64,000 nt of DNA from Mesorhizobium sp. BR1-1-16. Its GTDB lineage: Bacteria > Pseudomonadota > Alphaproteobacteria > Rhizobiales > Kaistiaceae. The notes below the pieces were generated by a model that was not told where the DNA came from, searched no databases, and saw nothing but the letters and a program-made list of their open reading frames with translations. The DNA is taken from contig NZ_JAIUIE010000001.1 of assembly GCF_020165495.1 (NCBI RefSeq), forward strand, positions 434,001 to 498,000, in the 5' to 3' direction. Positions 28,474 through 38,148 of the stretch are shown in pieces. Both the position numbers and the translations under genes were made by a program. The stretch's first letter is position 1; every line of letters begins with the position of its first letter.

Positions 28474-29940
28474 TCAGCTTGCTTCGGCCAGACGCGGCAG
28501 GGCCTGCACCTTGCCGCGGTCTTCATAGTCGGCGAGGCGGGTCGGATATTCGCCGGTGAAGCAGGCATCGCAGAACTGCGGCGCCTCGCCATTGCGCTTG
28601 GCCTCGCCGACGGCGCGATAGAGTCCGTCGATCGAAATGAAGGCGAGGCTGTCGGCCTTGATGTAGCGGGCGATCTCGTCGACGCTCATCTGCGCGGCGA
28701 TCAGCTTCGATTTCTCAGGCGTATCGACGCCATAGAAGCAGCTGTCGGTGGTTGGCGGGCTGGCGATGCGCATATGCACTTCGCTGGCGCCGGCCTCTCG
28801 CACCATCTGGACGATCTTCATCGAGGTCGTGCCGCGCACGATCGAATCGTCGACGAGGATGACGCGCTTGCCGGCGAGGATCGCGCGGTTGGCGTTGTGC
28901 TTCAGCTTGACGCCCATATGGCGAATGGCATCGGTCGGCTCGATGAAGGTGCGTCCGACATAGTGGTTGCGGATGATGCCGAGATCGAACGGGATTCCGG
29001 CTTCCTCGGCATAGCCGATCGCGGCCGGCACGCCGGAATCCGGCACTGGCACGACGATATCGGCGGGAATGCCGCTTTCGCGCGCGAGTTCTTGGCCGAT
29101 ACGCTTGCGCACCGCATAGACGCCGCGCCCGTCGACAGCCGAATCCGGCCGGGCGAAATAGACATATTCGAAGATGCAGAAGCGAGAGGGCTGGCGTTCG
29201 AACGGATAGAGGCTCTCGATGCCCTCATCGGTGATGATGACGACTTCGCCGGCATTGATGTCGCGGACATAGCTCGCGCCGATAATGTCGAGCGCGCAGG
29301 TCTCGGAGGCGAGGATATAGGCATCCTCGAGCTTGCCGAGCACGAGCGGGCGTACACCGAGCGGATCGCGGCAGCCGAGCATCTTCTTTTCCGAGAGCGC
29401 CACCAGCGAATAGGCACCTTCGATGCGCCTGATCGCGTCGATGAAGCGGTCAAGCAGGCGGCCGTGATTGCTGGTCGCGATCAGGTGGATGATCGTCTCG
29501 GTGTCGGATGTCGACTGGAAGAGCGAGCCCCGACGCTGCAATTCCCGCTTCAGCGCCATCGCGTTGGTGAGATTGCCGTTATGGGCGACCGCGAAGCCGC
29601 CACCGGCAAATTCCGCGAACATCGGCTGCACATTGCGCAGCCCGGCGCCGCCGGTGGTCGAATAGCGATTGTGCCCGATGGCGCGCATGCCCGGCAGGCG
29701 ATCGATCACAGCCTTGCGGGTGAAGTTGTCGCCGACCAGGCCGACATGCCGCTCGATCGAGAACTGGCGGCCATCATGGGCGGCGATACCAGCCGCCTCC
29801 TGGCCGCGATGCTGCAGGGCGTGCAGTCCGAGCGCCGTGAGCGCGGCGGCGTCGGGATGGCCGAAAACGCCGAAGACGCCGCATTCCTCGTGGAACGCGT
29901 CGTCGTCGGACGGGGCGGGCAACAGCGAGAAGTCGTCCAT
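28474..29940 (-). CDS. purF: amidophosphoribosyltransferase
   Basis: PurF makes phosphoribosylamine from PRPP and glutamine, the first step of purine synthesis. The 488-residue product appears to carry an N-terminal propeptide: the nucleophile Cys is residue 20 in EECGVFGVFGH, so 19 residues would be removed to expose it. This is a feature of the B. subtilis-type enzyme, which also has a [4Fe-4S] cluster. The glutaminase motif HNGNLTNA and the PRPP-binding motif VILVDDSIVRGTT are present. It follows cvpA after 38 bp, the usual cvpA-purF pair. Confidence 0.97.
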   Translation of the reverse strand: MDDFSLLPAPSDDDAFHEECGVFGVFGHPDAAALTALGLHALQHRGQEAAGIAAHDGRQFSIERHVGLVGDNFTRKAVIDRLPGMRAIGHNRYSTTGGAGLRNVQPMFAEFAGGGFAVAHNGNLTNAMALKRELQRRGSLFQSTSDTETIIHLIATSNHGRLLDRFIDAIRRIEGAYSLVALSEKKMLGCRDPLGVRPLVLGKLEDAYILASETCALDIIGASYVRDINAGEVVIITDEGIESLYPFERQPSRFCIFEYVYFARPDSAVDGRGVYAVRKRIGQELARESGIPADIVVPVPDSGVPAAIGYAEEAGIPFDLGIIRNHYVGRTFIEPTDAIRHMGVKLKHNANRAILAGKRVILVDDSIVRGTTSMKIVQMVREAGASEVHMRIASPPTTDSCFYGVDTPEKSKLIAAQMSVDEIARYIKADSLAFISIDGLYRAVGEAKRNGEAPQFCDACFTGEYPTRLADYEDRGKVQALPRLAEAS

Positions 29941-29978
29941 GATGTCCTATCCGCGCCGACTGTCCGGCCGCGCGCCTC

Positions 29979-30710
29979 TTACGGTTTCGCCTGTCCCCCG
30001 GTGGTCGCGTTCGGTGCCGCCGGTTCTTCTGCCGGCGCGTCGCCATTGTCGATCAGCGAATCGAGCCCTTGCCGCTCCTTGCCGCCATAGGCCGGGGCCT
30101 GATGATCGGTCGCCGCCGGCGGAATGGCGGCCGGCGGCGTGGTCGCGGCATCGGGCGAATCCGCTGGAGCGTCGACCGGAGGCGTCGCCTCTTCGGGCGC
30201 CGTGCCGTGCAACCGCTCCTGGATCGTCTTTTCGATATCTTCGGGAAGCGCCGCCACGAGGCGGTCGCCCAGTCGCTTCAATATGGGAGCTGTCTGGGCA
30301 TTCGCCACCCAATCCGGCTGCCGGTCGGAGAGGATCCAGTTGAGGAAGGCGAAGGCAATGACGACCAGCAACACGCCGCGCGCGGCGCCAAACACGAATC
30401 CGAGCGTCCGGTCGAGCAGGCCGACTCGGCTGTCGACGACGAAATCCGAGATCCGCATCGCCAGATAACTGACGATGATCAGCGCGATGAAGAAGATGGC
30501 CGCAGCCGTCGCGATGATGGCGATGTTCTTGTTGGCGATATAGGGCTCAACATAGGGCAGCAGCGGCTTGTAGAAATAGAACGCCGCCACCGCCGCCAGC
30601 ACCCAGGATGCAACGGACAGCACCTCGCGCACGAAGCCGCGCACCATGGCAAGCAATGCCGAGATGAGTACGACTACTACGACAACGCCATCGAGGATGG
30701 TGACCGACAT
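29979..30710 (-). CDS. cvpA: CvpA family membrane protein
   Basis: A 243-residue protein with about four membrane helices in the first 130 residues (for example ILDGVVVVVVLISALLAMVRG, the typical CvpA start), followed by a hydrophilic Pro/Ala/Asp-rich tail. CvpA is named for colicin V production in E. coli and is linked to envelope homeostasis. Position directly before purF is conserved across proteobacteria. The tail of about 80 residues is longer than in E. coli CvpA. Confidence 0.9.
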   Translation of the reverse strand: MSVTILDGVVVVVVLISALLAMVRGFVREVLSVASWVLAAVAAFYFYKPLLPYVEPYIANKNIAIIATAAAIFFIALIIVSYLAMRISDFVVDSRVGLLDRTLGFVFGAARGVLLVVIAFAFLNWILSDRQPDWVANAQTAPILKRLGDRLVAALPEDIEKTIQERLHGTAPEEATPPVDAPADSPDAATTPPAAIPPAATDHQAPAYGGKERQGLDSLIDNGDAPAEEPAAPNATTGGQAKP

Positions 30711-30767
30711 CGTCCCGTTGACCCCCAGAACCGCCCCACGCCGGAGGCTTCACCGAACCAAGTTTCG

Positions 30768-32222
30768 CTAGTCCGACCTTGTCGTCCCAGTCCGTCGCGG
30801 CGCCGGCCGCTTGTCGACCGCCTCGCGCATCAATTCCCGCGCCACCGGCGGGCCAGAGGCCGCGATGGAGGCAACGAGACCGGCAAGCTGATCGATCCCG
30901 ACGAGACCCGGTGTCTCGCCCTGTTCCTTGTCGATCGACTGGACTGGCAGCACGGCTTTTGCGAAACCCAGCTTCTGCGCCTCTTTCAGGCGCTGCGCGG
31001 CATGAACGACGGGCCTCACGGCACCAGACAGGCTGACCTCGCCGAAATAGACGCAATCGGCGGGGAGAGCAATACCGGAGAGCGAGGAGACGAGCGCCGC
31101 CGCGACCGCAAGATCCGCTGCCGGCTCATTGATCCGGAGGCCGCCAGCGACCGCGAGATAGACATCATGCGGCCCGAGCTTCACCCCGCAATGCGATTCC
31201 AGCACGGCAAGGACCATGGCGAGCCGTCCGCCGTCCCAGCCGACGACGGCGCGGCGCGGCGTCCCGAGCGGCGAAGGCGCGACCAGCGCCTGGATCTCGA
31301 CCAGCACGGGCCGCGTGCCCTCCATGCCCGCGAAGACGGCCGCGCCGGGCGAGGCCGCGTTCCGCTCGCCGAGGAAAAGCTCCGATGGGTTCGGCACTTG
31401 GCTCAAACCCCCGCCGGTCATCTCGAACACGCCGATCTCGTCGGTGGCGCCGAAGCGGTTCTTCACGGCGCGGAGGATGCGGAAGTGGTGGCCGCCTTCG
31501 CCTTCGAAATAGAGCACGGCATCGACCATGTGCTCGACGACGCGCGGGCCGGCGATCTGGCCGTCCTTGGTGACATGGCCGACCAGGATGATGGTGGCGC
31601 CCGACTGCTTGGCGTAGCGGATCATCGCCTGCGCCGACGCGCGCACCTGCGTCACCGTGCCCGGTGCGGATTCGACTGTCGAGGTCCACAGGGTCTGAAC
31701 GCTGTCGAGAATGACCAGTGCCGGCGGCTTGCCGGCTTCAAGAGTCGCGAGGATGTCCTCGACGCTGGTTTCGGCCGCGAGCGCGACAGGCGCGGCGGAA
31801 ACGCCCATGCGTTCGGCACGAAGCCGCACCTGCGCCACCGCTTCCTCACCCGAGATGTACACGACGCGTTCGCCGCGCGCCGCGAGCGCCGCCGAAGCCT
31901 GCAGCAGCAGCGTCGATTTGCCGATGCCCGGATCGCCGCCGAGCAGCAGAGCCGAGCCGCGCACAAAGCCGCCGCCGGTGACCCGGTCAAGTTCGGCGAT
32001 GCCCGAGGCAATGCGCGGCGGCGACTTGCTCTCGCCGGCCAGCGCCTGCAACTCGACGACGCGGCCGCGCGCCGCAACCTTGCCCGGCCCGCCGCCGATG
32101 CCGCCGGACGTGTTCTCCTCGACGAGCGTGTTCCACTCGCCGCAGGATTCGCAGCGGCCCTGCCAGCGCGGACTGACCGCGCCGCAATTTTGGCAGATGA
32201 ACTGAAGACGAGCCTTTGCCAT
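30768..32222 (-). CDS. radA: DNA repair protein RadA
   Basis: RadA (Sms) is a RecA-like ATPase that promotes branch migration in recombination. The 484-residue product has a zinc finger (C10, C13, C24, C27), Walker A GGDPGIGKST at 95-104, the RadA-specific KNRFG motif and a C-terminal Lon-protease-like domain. Two ATGs are adjacent (32225, 32222); the second gives the usual MAKARLQF start. It lies between alr and cvpA on the minus strand. Confidence 0.97.
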   Translation of the reverse strand: MAKARLQFICQNCGAVSPRWQGRCESCGEWNTLVEENTSGGIGGGPGKVAARGRVVELQALAGESKSPPRIASGIAELDRVTGGGFVRGSALLLGGDPGIGKSTLLLQASAALAARGERVVYISGEEAVAQVRLRAERMGVSAAPVALAAETSVEDILATLEAGKPPALVILDSVQTLWTSTVESAPGTVTQVRASAQAMIRYAKQSGATIILVGHVTKDGQIAGPRVVEHMVDAVLYFEGEGGHHFRILRAVKNRFGATDEIGVFEMTGGGLSQVPNPSELFLGERNAASPGAAVFAGMEGTRPVLVEIQALVAPSPLGTPRRAVVGWDGGRLAMVLAVLESHCGVKLGPHDVYLAVAGGLRINEPAADLAVAAALVSSLSGIALPADCVYFGEVSLSGAVRPVVHAAQRLKEAQKLGFAKAVLPVQSIDKEQGETPGLVGIDQLAGLVASIAASGPPVARELMREAVDKRPAPRRTGTTRSD

Positions 32223-32272
32223 CAAAGATCCTTGGCCATCAGAAACCCTTGGCCATCAGGATGCACAGGCCA

Positions 32273-33391
32273 TCATGCCCCTCCCAGATAGTGTCGGCGG
32301 TAGCGTTTGCCGAGGCTGGTCAGGAGTTCATAGCCGATCGTCCCGGCATGGGCGGCAACCTCGTCGACCGGAATGTTGGGGCCGAACAATTCGGCATGAT
32401 CGCCGCGTTGCGCCTCCGGAATATCCGTCACATCGATCGCCAGAAGATCCATCGAGATCCGGCCAACGAGCGGCGCGCGCCGGCCATGCAGGAAGGCGCT
32501 GGCGCCTGCCGCGCCGTCGCTGGAGCTGGCCTGGCGATGATAGCCGTCCGCATAACCGGCCGAGAGGATCGCGATCCGGCTTGGCCGGGTCACATGCTGC
32601 GTGGCGCCATATCCGACCGATTGTCCGACGCCCACCTGGCGAACCTGCACGATCCGCGCTTCGGCGCAGACGACAGGTTCGAGCGCCGCGAAGGCATCTC
32701 CGAACCGCCCGCCATAAAGCGCGATGCCGGGGCGCACGAGATCGAAATGATAGTCCGGCGAAAGATGCAGCCCGGCCGAATTGGCGAGCGAGGCGGGGAG
32801 CGCTGGAAAAAAGCGCGCCGCCGTCCCGAAAGCGGCTAGCTGCGCGGCATTGAGCGGGTGATCCGGCTGATCGGCACAGGCGAGGTGGCTCATGACCAGC
32901 GATAGGCCAAGCGCTTCGGCACGGTCCGCCAGCCCTGCCGCCTCATCGAGCGTGACGCCGAGCCGGTTCATGCCCGTATCGACATGCAACGCCGCGCGGC
33001 CGTCCCCTCCAGCCGCCTTGTAGGCCGCCCATTCGTCGATCTCCGCTAGGGAGCCAAGCACGGGCTGCAGCGCACTCTCTGCCAGGAGGGTCGCCGTTCC
33101 GGGGATGAGGCCGTTCAGGACATAGATCGTGGCGGCCGGCGCGAGCGTGCGCAGCTGGATGCCTTCCTGGGGCAGGGCGACGAAGTATGTGCGGCACCCC
33201 GCCTTCGCCAGAGCCGGCACGGCCTCTGCGAGGCCGATGCCATAGGCATCTCCCTTGACCGCCGCGGCGGTCTCGGCGCCGCCGGCGCGATCGGCAAGGG
33301 TGCGCCAGTTGCGCGCCAGCGCACCAAGATCGACGGTCAGGCGACCGCCGCCCCCCCAATTCCCGGCGGCCGCGTCATCAATCGATTCCAT
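32273..33391 (-). CDS. alr: alanine racemase
   Basis: Alr is a PLP enzyme that makes D-alanine for peptidoglycan. The 372-residue product has the PLP-lysine region AVKGDAYGIG with K46 and the second catalytic site around YADGYHRQ, plus the phosphate-binding SVGYGATQ segment. The motif reads KGDAYG rather than the usual KADAYG, a small change. It is the first gene of a minus-strand series alr-radA-cvpA-purF. Confidence 0.95.
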   Translation of the reverse strand: MESIDDAAAGNWGGGGRLTVDLGALARNWRTLADRAGGAETAAAVKGDAYGIGLAEAVPALAKAGCRTYFVALPQEGIQLRTLAPAATIYVLNGLIPGTATLLAESALQPVLGSLAEIDEWAAYKAAGGDGRAALHVDTGMNRLGVTLDEAAGLADRAEALGLSLVMSHLACADQPDHPLNAAQLAAFGTAARFFPALPASLANSAGLHLSPDYHFDLVRPGIALYGGRFGDAFAALEPVVCAEARIVQVRQVGVGQSVGYGATQHVTRPSRIAILSAGYADGYHRQASSSDGAAGASAFLHGRRAPLVGRISMDLLAIDVTDIPEAQRGDHAELFGPNIPVDEVAAHAGTIGYELLTSLGKRYRRHYLGGA

Positions 33392-33482
33392 GGGGCGACT
33401 TTACACGGGAATTCGCGGCGAGATTATTGCGGACCCATCGTCCGCCGGTGATTTTCACCCGGCCATCCGCAGGAGTTTTGAC

Positions 33483-33875
33483 ATGACCAGCATGAGCATC
33501 GCGACCGTCACGCTCGTCGTCGACGATTATGACCCGGCGATCGCCTGGTACACGGAGAAGCTCGGCTTCGCTCTGGTGGCCGATACGCCGCTCGGCGGCG
33601 GCAAGCGCTGGGTGCTGGTGGCGCCGGCTGGCGGGGGTGCACGGCTGCTGCTCGCCAAGGCCGAAGGCGAGGCTCAGGCGGCGCGGGTCGGCGACCAGAC
33701 CGGCGGCCGCGTTGGCTTCTTCCTCGAGACCGATGACTTCGCTCGCGATCACGCGGCTTTTCTCGCCGCCGGCGTCACCTTTCGCGAAGAGCCGCGCCAC
33801 GAGGCCTACGCGACCGTCGCGGTGTTCGAGGATCTCTATGGCAACACTTGGGACCTCCTGCAGCCGAAGGGCTGA
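33483..33875 (+). CDS. VOC family (glyoxalase-like) protein
   Basis: A 130-residue single-domain pair of vicinal-oxygen-chelate repeats (ATVTLVVDDYDPAIAWYTEKLGF and GRVGFFLETDDFARDHAAF, ending DLYGNTWDLLQP). Such proteins include glyoxalases, dioxygenases and resistance proteins; the substrate is unknown. The ATG at 33483 has AGGAG 7 bp upstream, so longer starts overlapping alr are rejected. It stands alone, divergent from alr and convergent with purC. Confidence 0.87.
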   Translation: MTSMSIATVTLVVDDYDPAIAWYTEKLGFALVADTPLGGGKRWVLVAPAGGGARLLLAKAEGEAQAARVGDQTGGRVGFFLETDDFARDHAAFLAAGVTFREEPRHEAYATVAVFEDLYGNTWDLLQPKG

Positions 33876-33890
33876 GACGATCGAGGCCCG

Positions 33891-34844
33891 TCAGGAAAAA
33901 TAGGGCGCGAGATTCGACCGGATGCGGTCGAGGATCGGCCGACCCGAAAGGTCGGGTTCGAAAGTCAGGCCCGTGATCGTCTCGAAGGCCTGGATATAGA
34001 CTTTGGACGTCTGCGCGACGAGTTCGGCCGGAATTTCGGGGATCGGATCCTTGTAGGGATCGCAGCGCGCCGCGACCCATGCGCGGATGAAATCCTTGTC
34101 GAAGCTCGGCGGCCTTTCGCCAGCCTCGAAGGCGGCTTGATAGCGGTCGGCCAGCCAGTATCGGCTGCTGTCGGCGGTGTGGATTTCGTCGGCGAGAACG
34201 ACGCGGCCATCGCGGTCGACGCCGAACTCATATTTGGTGTCGACGAGGATGAGGCCGCGTTTGGCGGCGCGCTGCTGGCCACGTGCGAACAGCGCCAGCG
34301 CATAGCGCGAGACTGTGTCCCACTGCTCGGGCGTCAACAGCTTCTGGGCCAGGATGTCCGCGCCGGAGAGGGGCTCGTCATGGCCGCCGTCGAAGGCCTT
34401 GCTGGTCGGCGTCAGAATCGGCTGAGGCAGGCGTTCGTTATCGCGCAGCCCGTCAGGCAGACTGAGGCCGTACATGTTGCGCTCGCCGCGCTTGTATTTG
34501 GTCAGCACCGACGTGCTGGTCGTGCCGGCGAGATAACCGCGCACGACCATCTCGACCGGCAATATGTCGAGCCGCGTGCCGATCACCACATTCGGATCGG
34601 GATAGGCCAGGACATGGTTCGGGCAGATATCGGCTGTCTCCTCGAACCAGTGGCGCGCCGTCTGTGTCAGCACCTGACCCTTGTAGGGGATGGCGGTCAG
34701 AATCCTGTCGAAAGCGCTCAGGCGATCGGTCGCGATGATGATGCGCCGGCCGTCCGCGAGATCGTAATTCTCGCGAACCTTGCCGCTATAGCGGTTCGGC
34801 AGTTCCGGGATGAAGGCGTCGGTCAGGACGGGCAGAGCGACCAT
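33891..34844 (-). CDS. purC: phosphoribosylaminoimidazole-succinocarboxamide synthase
   Basis: PurC (SAICAR synthase) joins CAIR and aspartate in purine synthesis. The 317-residue product belongs to the longer class (about 300 residues) rather than the roughly 240-residue bacterial class; motifs include [27 protein letters not shown] near residue 19 and [11 protein letters not shown]. Many members of this order carry both a short and a long form, so a second purC may lie elsewhere. It is a monocistronic unit between the VOC gene and dnaB. Confidence 0.93.
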   Translation of the reverse strand: MVALPVLTDAFIPELPNRYSGKVRENYDLADGRRIIIATDRLSAFDRILTAIPYKGQVLTQTARHWFEETADICPNHVLAYPDPNVVIGTRLDILPVEMVVRGYLAGTTSTSVLTKYKRGERNMYGLSLPDGLRDNERLPQPILTPTSKAFDGGHDEPLSGADILAQKLLTPEQWDTVSRYALALFARGQQRAAKRGLILVDTKYEFGVDRDGRVVLADEIHTADSSRYWLADRYQAAFEAGERPPSFDKDFIRAWVAARCDPYKDPIPEIPAELVAQTSKVYIQAFETITGLTFEPDLSGRPILDRIRSNLAPYFS

Positions 34845-34937
34845 GGGATGTCGAACTCTCGCTGGCGAATGTCGATCGCGCCTGCTTAAGCCAGCAAAGC
34901 GGCGGCCACCAGCCCGGATCGCGACCGGCTGCCGGGA

Positions 34938-36425
34938 TCAGTCATAGGCCTCTGGCAGCTGGTCGCGGCGGACGAGATTGGAGAAGCGCGTCACCTCGGC
35001 TTCGAACTGCAGCTGCACCGTGCCGGTCGGGCCGTGGCGCTGCTTGCCGACGATGACTTCGGCGACGCCGGCGACCTGCTCCATCTCGGCCTGCCACTTG
35101 AAGAATTCCTCGCTGCCTTCCTTCGGCATCTTGCTCTTCAGGTAATACTCGTCGCGATAGACGAACATCACCACGTCGGCGTCCTGCTCGATCGAGCCGG
35201 ATTCGCGAAGATCGGAGAGCTGCGGCCGCTTGTCGTCGCGCGATTCGACCTGACGCGACAGCTGCGACAGCGCGAGGATCGGTACGGCCAGTTCCTTGGC
35301 CAGCGCCTTGAGGCCCGTGGTGATCTCGGTGATTTCCTGCACGCGGTTGTCGCTGCGCTTGCCGGAGCCCGAGAGGAGCTGCAGGTAGTCGATGACCAGA
35401 AGGTCGAGCCCGCGCTGGCGCTTCAGCCGCCGCGCGCGCGCGGTGAGCTGGGCGATCGAGATGCCGCCGGTCTGGTCGATATAGAGCGGGATGCGCGCCA
35501 TCTCGCGTGCCGCCGCGACGACGCGGGCGAACTGCCGCTCGTCGATCGAGCCGCGGCGGATATGCGAGGACGAAACGCCCGATTGCTCGGCGATGACGCG
35601 CGTCGCCAATTGCTCGCCCGACATTTCGAGCGAGAAGAAGCCGACAATGCCGCCATTCACCGTCTTCATCGCGCCGTCCGGCTGCAACTCGCCGCGATAG
35701 GCCTTGGCGATGTTGTAGGCGATGTTGGTGGCGAGCGAGGTCTTGCCCATGGCGGGACGGCCGGCAAGCACGATCAGATCGGAAGGCTGGAGACCGCCCA
35801 TCTGCTTGTCGAGATCGTCAAGGCCGGTTGCGATGCCGGAAAGATGGCCATCGCGCTGATAGGCGGCGCTGGCCATGTCGATGGCGTTCTTCAGCGCCTC
35901 TTCGAAGGAGTGGAAGCCTCCGTCATAGCGCCCGGTCTCGGCCAGCGCGAACAGCCGGCGCTCGGCATCCTCGATCTGCGCGCGCGGCGGCATGTCTATC
36001 GGCGCGTCATAGGCGATGTTGACGACATCCTCGCCAATGCCGATCAGCGAGCGGCGCAGCGCGAGATCATAGATCGCGCGGCCGTAATCCTCGGCATTGA
36101 TGATCGTCGTCGCCTCGGCGGCGAGGCGCGCCAGATATTGCGCGAGGTTCATGTCGCCGATGGCAAGCTCGGCCGGCAGGAACGTCTTCAGCGTGACCGG
36201 CGTCGCCACCTTGTTGGCGCGGATGATGCTCGACGCGACTTCGTAGATCTGGCGGTGGATCGGCTCGTAGAGATGAACCGGCTCAAGAAAGTCGGAGACG
36301 CGATAGAACGCCTCGTTGTTGACGAGGATCGCACCGAGGAGAGCCTGCTCGGCCTCGATATTGTGCGGCGGCTGGCGATAAAAATCCGCGGCCTGCTGCG
36401 GCAAAGCTCGTGCTGGAAGGTTCAT
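34938..36425 (-). CDS. dnaB: replicative DNA helicase
   Basis: DnaB is the hexameric helicase of the replication fork. The 495-residue product has an N-terminal primase-interaction domain (PPHNIEAEQALLGAILVNNEAF) and a RecA-like C-terminal domain with Walker A GRPAMGKTS and the DYLQLLSG Walker B segment. The ATG at 36425 has GAGCGAGGACG upstream; longer in-frame starts would add non-conserved residues. Its usual neighbours rplI and alr are displaced here by inserted genes. No intein is visible. Confidence 0.97.
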   Translation of the reverse strand: MNLPARALPQQAADFYRQPPHNIEAEQALLGAILVNNEAFYRVSDFLEPVHLYEPIHRQIYEVASSIIRANKVATPVTLKTFLPAELAIGDMNLAQYLARLAAEATTIINAEDYGRAIYDLALRRSLIGIGEDVVNIAYDAPIDMPPRAQIEDAERRLFALAETGRYDGGFHSFEEALKNAIDMASAAYQRDGHLSGIATGLDDLDKQMGGLQPSDLIVLAGRPAMGKTSLATNIAYNIAKAYRGELQPDGAMKTVNGGIVGFFSLEMSGEQLATRVIAEQSGVSSSHIRRGSIDERQFARVVAAAREMARIPLYIDQTGGISIAQLTARARRLKRQRGLDLLVIDYLQLLSGSGKRSDNRVQEITEITTGLKALAKELAVPILALSQLSRQVESRDDKRPQLSDLRESGSIEQDADVVMFVYRDEYYLKSKMPKEGSEEFFKWQAEMEQVAGVAEVIVGKQRHGPTGTVQLQFEAEVTRFSNLVRRDQLPEAYD

Positions 36426-36712
36426 CGTCCTCGCTCTCAATCCCGTAGAGTCCATAGGAGCCGGGGGAGTGGCGAATGCAACGCGGTGGCGCACGAATCA
36501 TCGCGCCTGACGCAGGACATCCCGCAATCAACAGCATGTCTGATGGCTTCGCAATGCTTCTTGCGCGTGTCCGAATCGTGACACCGCCATCTGTGGAGCG
36601 TAGCGGGGATAACAGTCTTTGCGTTTTTTCTCGGGCCCCCGCGCGTAGGGAGGCCCGGTCAGCATGCGTTACGTCACCGGGACTGGGCAGCTTTCACCCG
36701 ATGAGGCAGCCG

Positions 36713-38146
36713 ATGACACTGGAACAAGCGATCTTCGCGCTGAAGCGATTTGGGCTCGGACCGAGGCCGGGCGATGCCGCGCGCATCGCCGATGATCCGC
36801 GCGGCGCGCTCCTGGCCGAGCTTGCGATGCCCCCGCCGGACAATCTCGGCCCGGAGGCGAGCCCCGATGCGACCGACGTCTTCGTCGCCATTCGCGCCGA
36901 TCAGGAAGCCCGCAAGATGAAGCGTGATGCCGAGCGGGCATCGATGGCAGGGCCCGCGGGTCCGAACGGCATGGCGGATGCCGCGGGAGCGGTTGCAAAG
37001 CCCAAGGATGCAAAGCCGGCCCCAAACGTCGCCAGGCAGATCTATGTCGACGAGATCAGCCGCCGCATCGCCGCAGCTGACAGTGCGGGGATCGGCATCA
37101 CCGAGCGGCTGGTCCAGTTCTGGGCCAATCACTTTGCCGTCCAGAGCGACAAGGACGAGATGGTGCGCGGCCTTGCCGGCAGCTTCGAGCGCGAGGCGAT
37201 CCGGCCCTTCGTGCTCGGGCGCTTCGAGGACATGCTGCTCGCCGCGACGCGTCATCCGGCGATGCTGCTCTCGCTCGACAATGCCGGTTCGGTCGGTCCC
37301 GATTCGCCGGTCGGCAGGAAGCGCGGCCTTGGCCTCAACGAGAACCACGCCCGCGAGTTGATGGAGCTTCACACAGTGGGCGTTGGCGGAGGCTACTCGC
37401 AGGCCGACGTGACGTCGCTGGCCGAAGTCCTGACCGGGTGGACCTTTGTGCGCGACCGGGCCCGGCCCAGCGCCGGAGATTTTGCCTTCAATCCCGGCCT
37501 GCACGAACCGGGCGACAAACGCGTCATGGGCCGGACCTACCGCGAGGATGTCGTCTATGCCGTAGGAAACGAGGGGCAAGGCCTCGCCGTCCTGCATGAT
37601 CTGGCTGCAAGCCCGGCAACGGCCAAGCACCTTGCGTTCAAGCTAGCTCGACACTTCGTCGCTGATGATCCGCCGAAGCCGTTGGTCGACCGTCTTGCCG
37701 CGACCTTCACGGCGACGCACGGCAATCTCAAGGCCGTCACCGAGACGCTGCTGAAATCCGACGAAGCCTGGGCGCCGACGCGCAAGTTCGCGACCCCGCA
37801 GCAATTCACGATCGCAGCCATGCGGGCGCTCGACGCCTCGATCGATGCGCCGATGCTGATTCGCACCTTGAACGTGCTGGGACAGCCGATCTGGGCGCCG
37901 ATCTCGCCTGAAGGTTTTCATGATGACAAGGCGACCTGGCTCGCGCCTGACGCGATGACCAGCCGGCTCGATGTGGCCGATCAGTTTGCGCAGAAGGCGA
38001 AGGTCAACCTGCCGCCGGCCGATCTCGTCGCGGCTGTACTCGGGCCGTCCGCTTCGGCGGATACGCGCCAGGCCGTTGCCCGCGCCGAATCAGAACGCCA
38101 GGCGCTGGCTCTCGTCGTGATGAGCCCCGAATTCCTTTGGAGGTAG
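36713..38146 (+). CDS. DUF1800 family protein
   Basis: A 477-residue protein of the DUF1800 family, recognised by the opening (FALKRFGLGPRPGDAARI), the NENHARELMELHTVGVGGGYSQADV segment and the ending MSPEFLWR. These proteins nearly always neighbour DUF1501 genes, as here (2-bp gap). No signal peptide is apparent. The ATG at 36713 has GAGG 6 bp upstream; an ATG at 36701 is an alternative. Biochemical function is unknown. The 287 bp separating it from dnaB hold no other gene. Confidence 0.88.
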   Translation: MTLEQAIFALKRFGLGPRPGDAARIADDPRGALLAELAMPPPDNLGPEASPDATDVFVAIRADQEARKMKRDAERASMAGPAGPNGMADAAGAVAKPKDAKPAPNVARQIYVDEISRRIAAADSAGIGITERLVQFWANHFAVQSDKDEMVRGLAGSFEREAIRPFVLGRFEDMLLAATRHPAMLLSLDNAGSVGPDSPVGRKRGLGLNENHARELMELHTVGVGGGYSQADVTSLAEVLTGWTFVRDRARPSAGDFAFNPGLHEPGDKRVMGRTYREDVVYAVGNEGQGLAVLHDLAASPATAKHLAFKLARHFVADDPPKPLVDRLAATFTATHGNLKAVTETLLKSDEAWAPTRKFATPQQFTIAAMRALDASIDAPMLIRTLNVLGQPIWAPISPEGFHDDKATWLAPDAMTSRLDVADQFAQKAKVNLPPADLVAAVLGPSASADTRQAVARAESERQALALVVMSPEFLWR

Positions 38147-38148
38147 CC

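Noticed and set aside
28369-30090. A 573-codon plus-strand open frame opposite purF
   Set aside because: It is antisense to purF, with no domain and no plausible start context.
30069-32291. A 740-codon open frame on the plus strand opposite cvpA and radA
   Set aside because: It is antisense to two well-identified genes, has low-complexity Arg/Asp/His composition and no recognisable domain. It is a high-GC codon-bias shadow.
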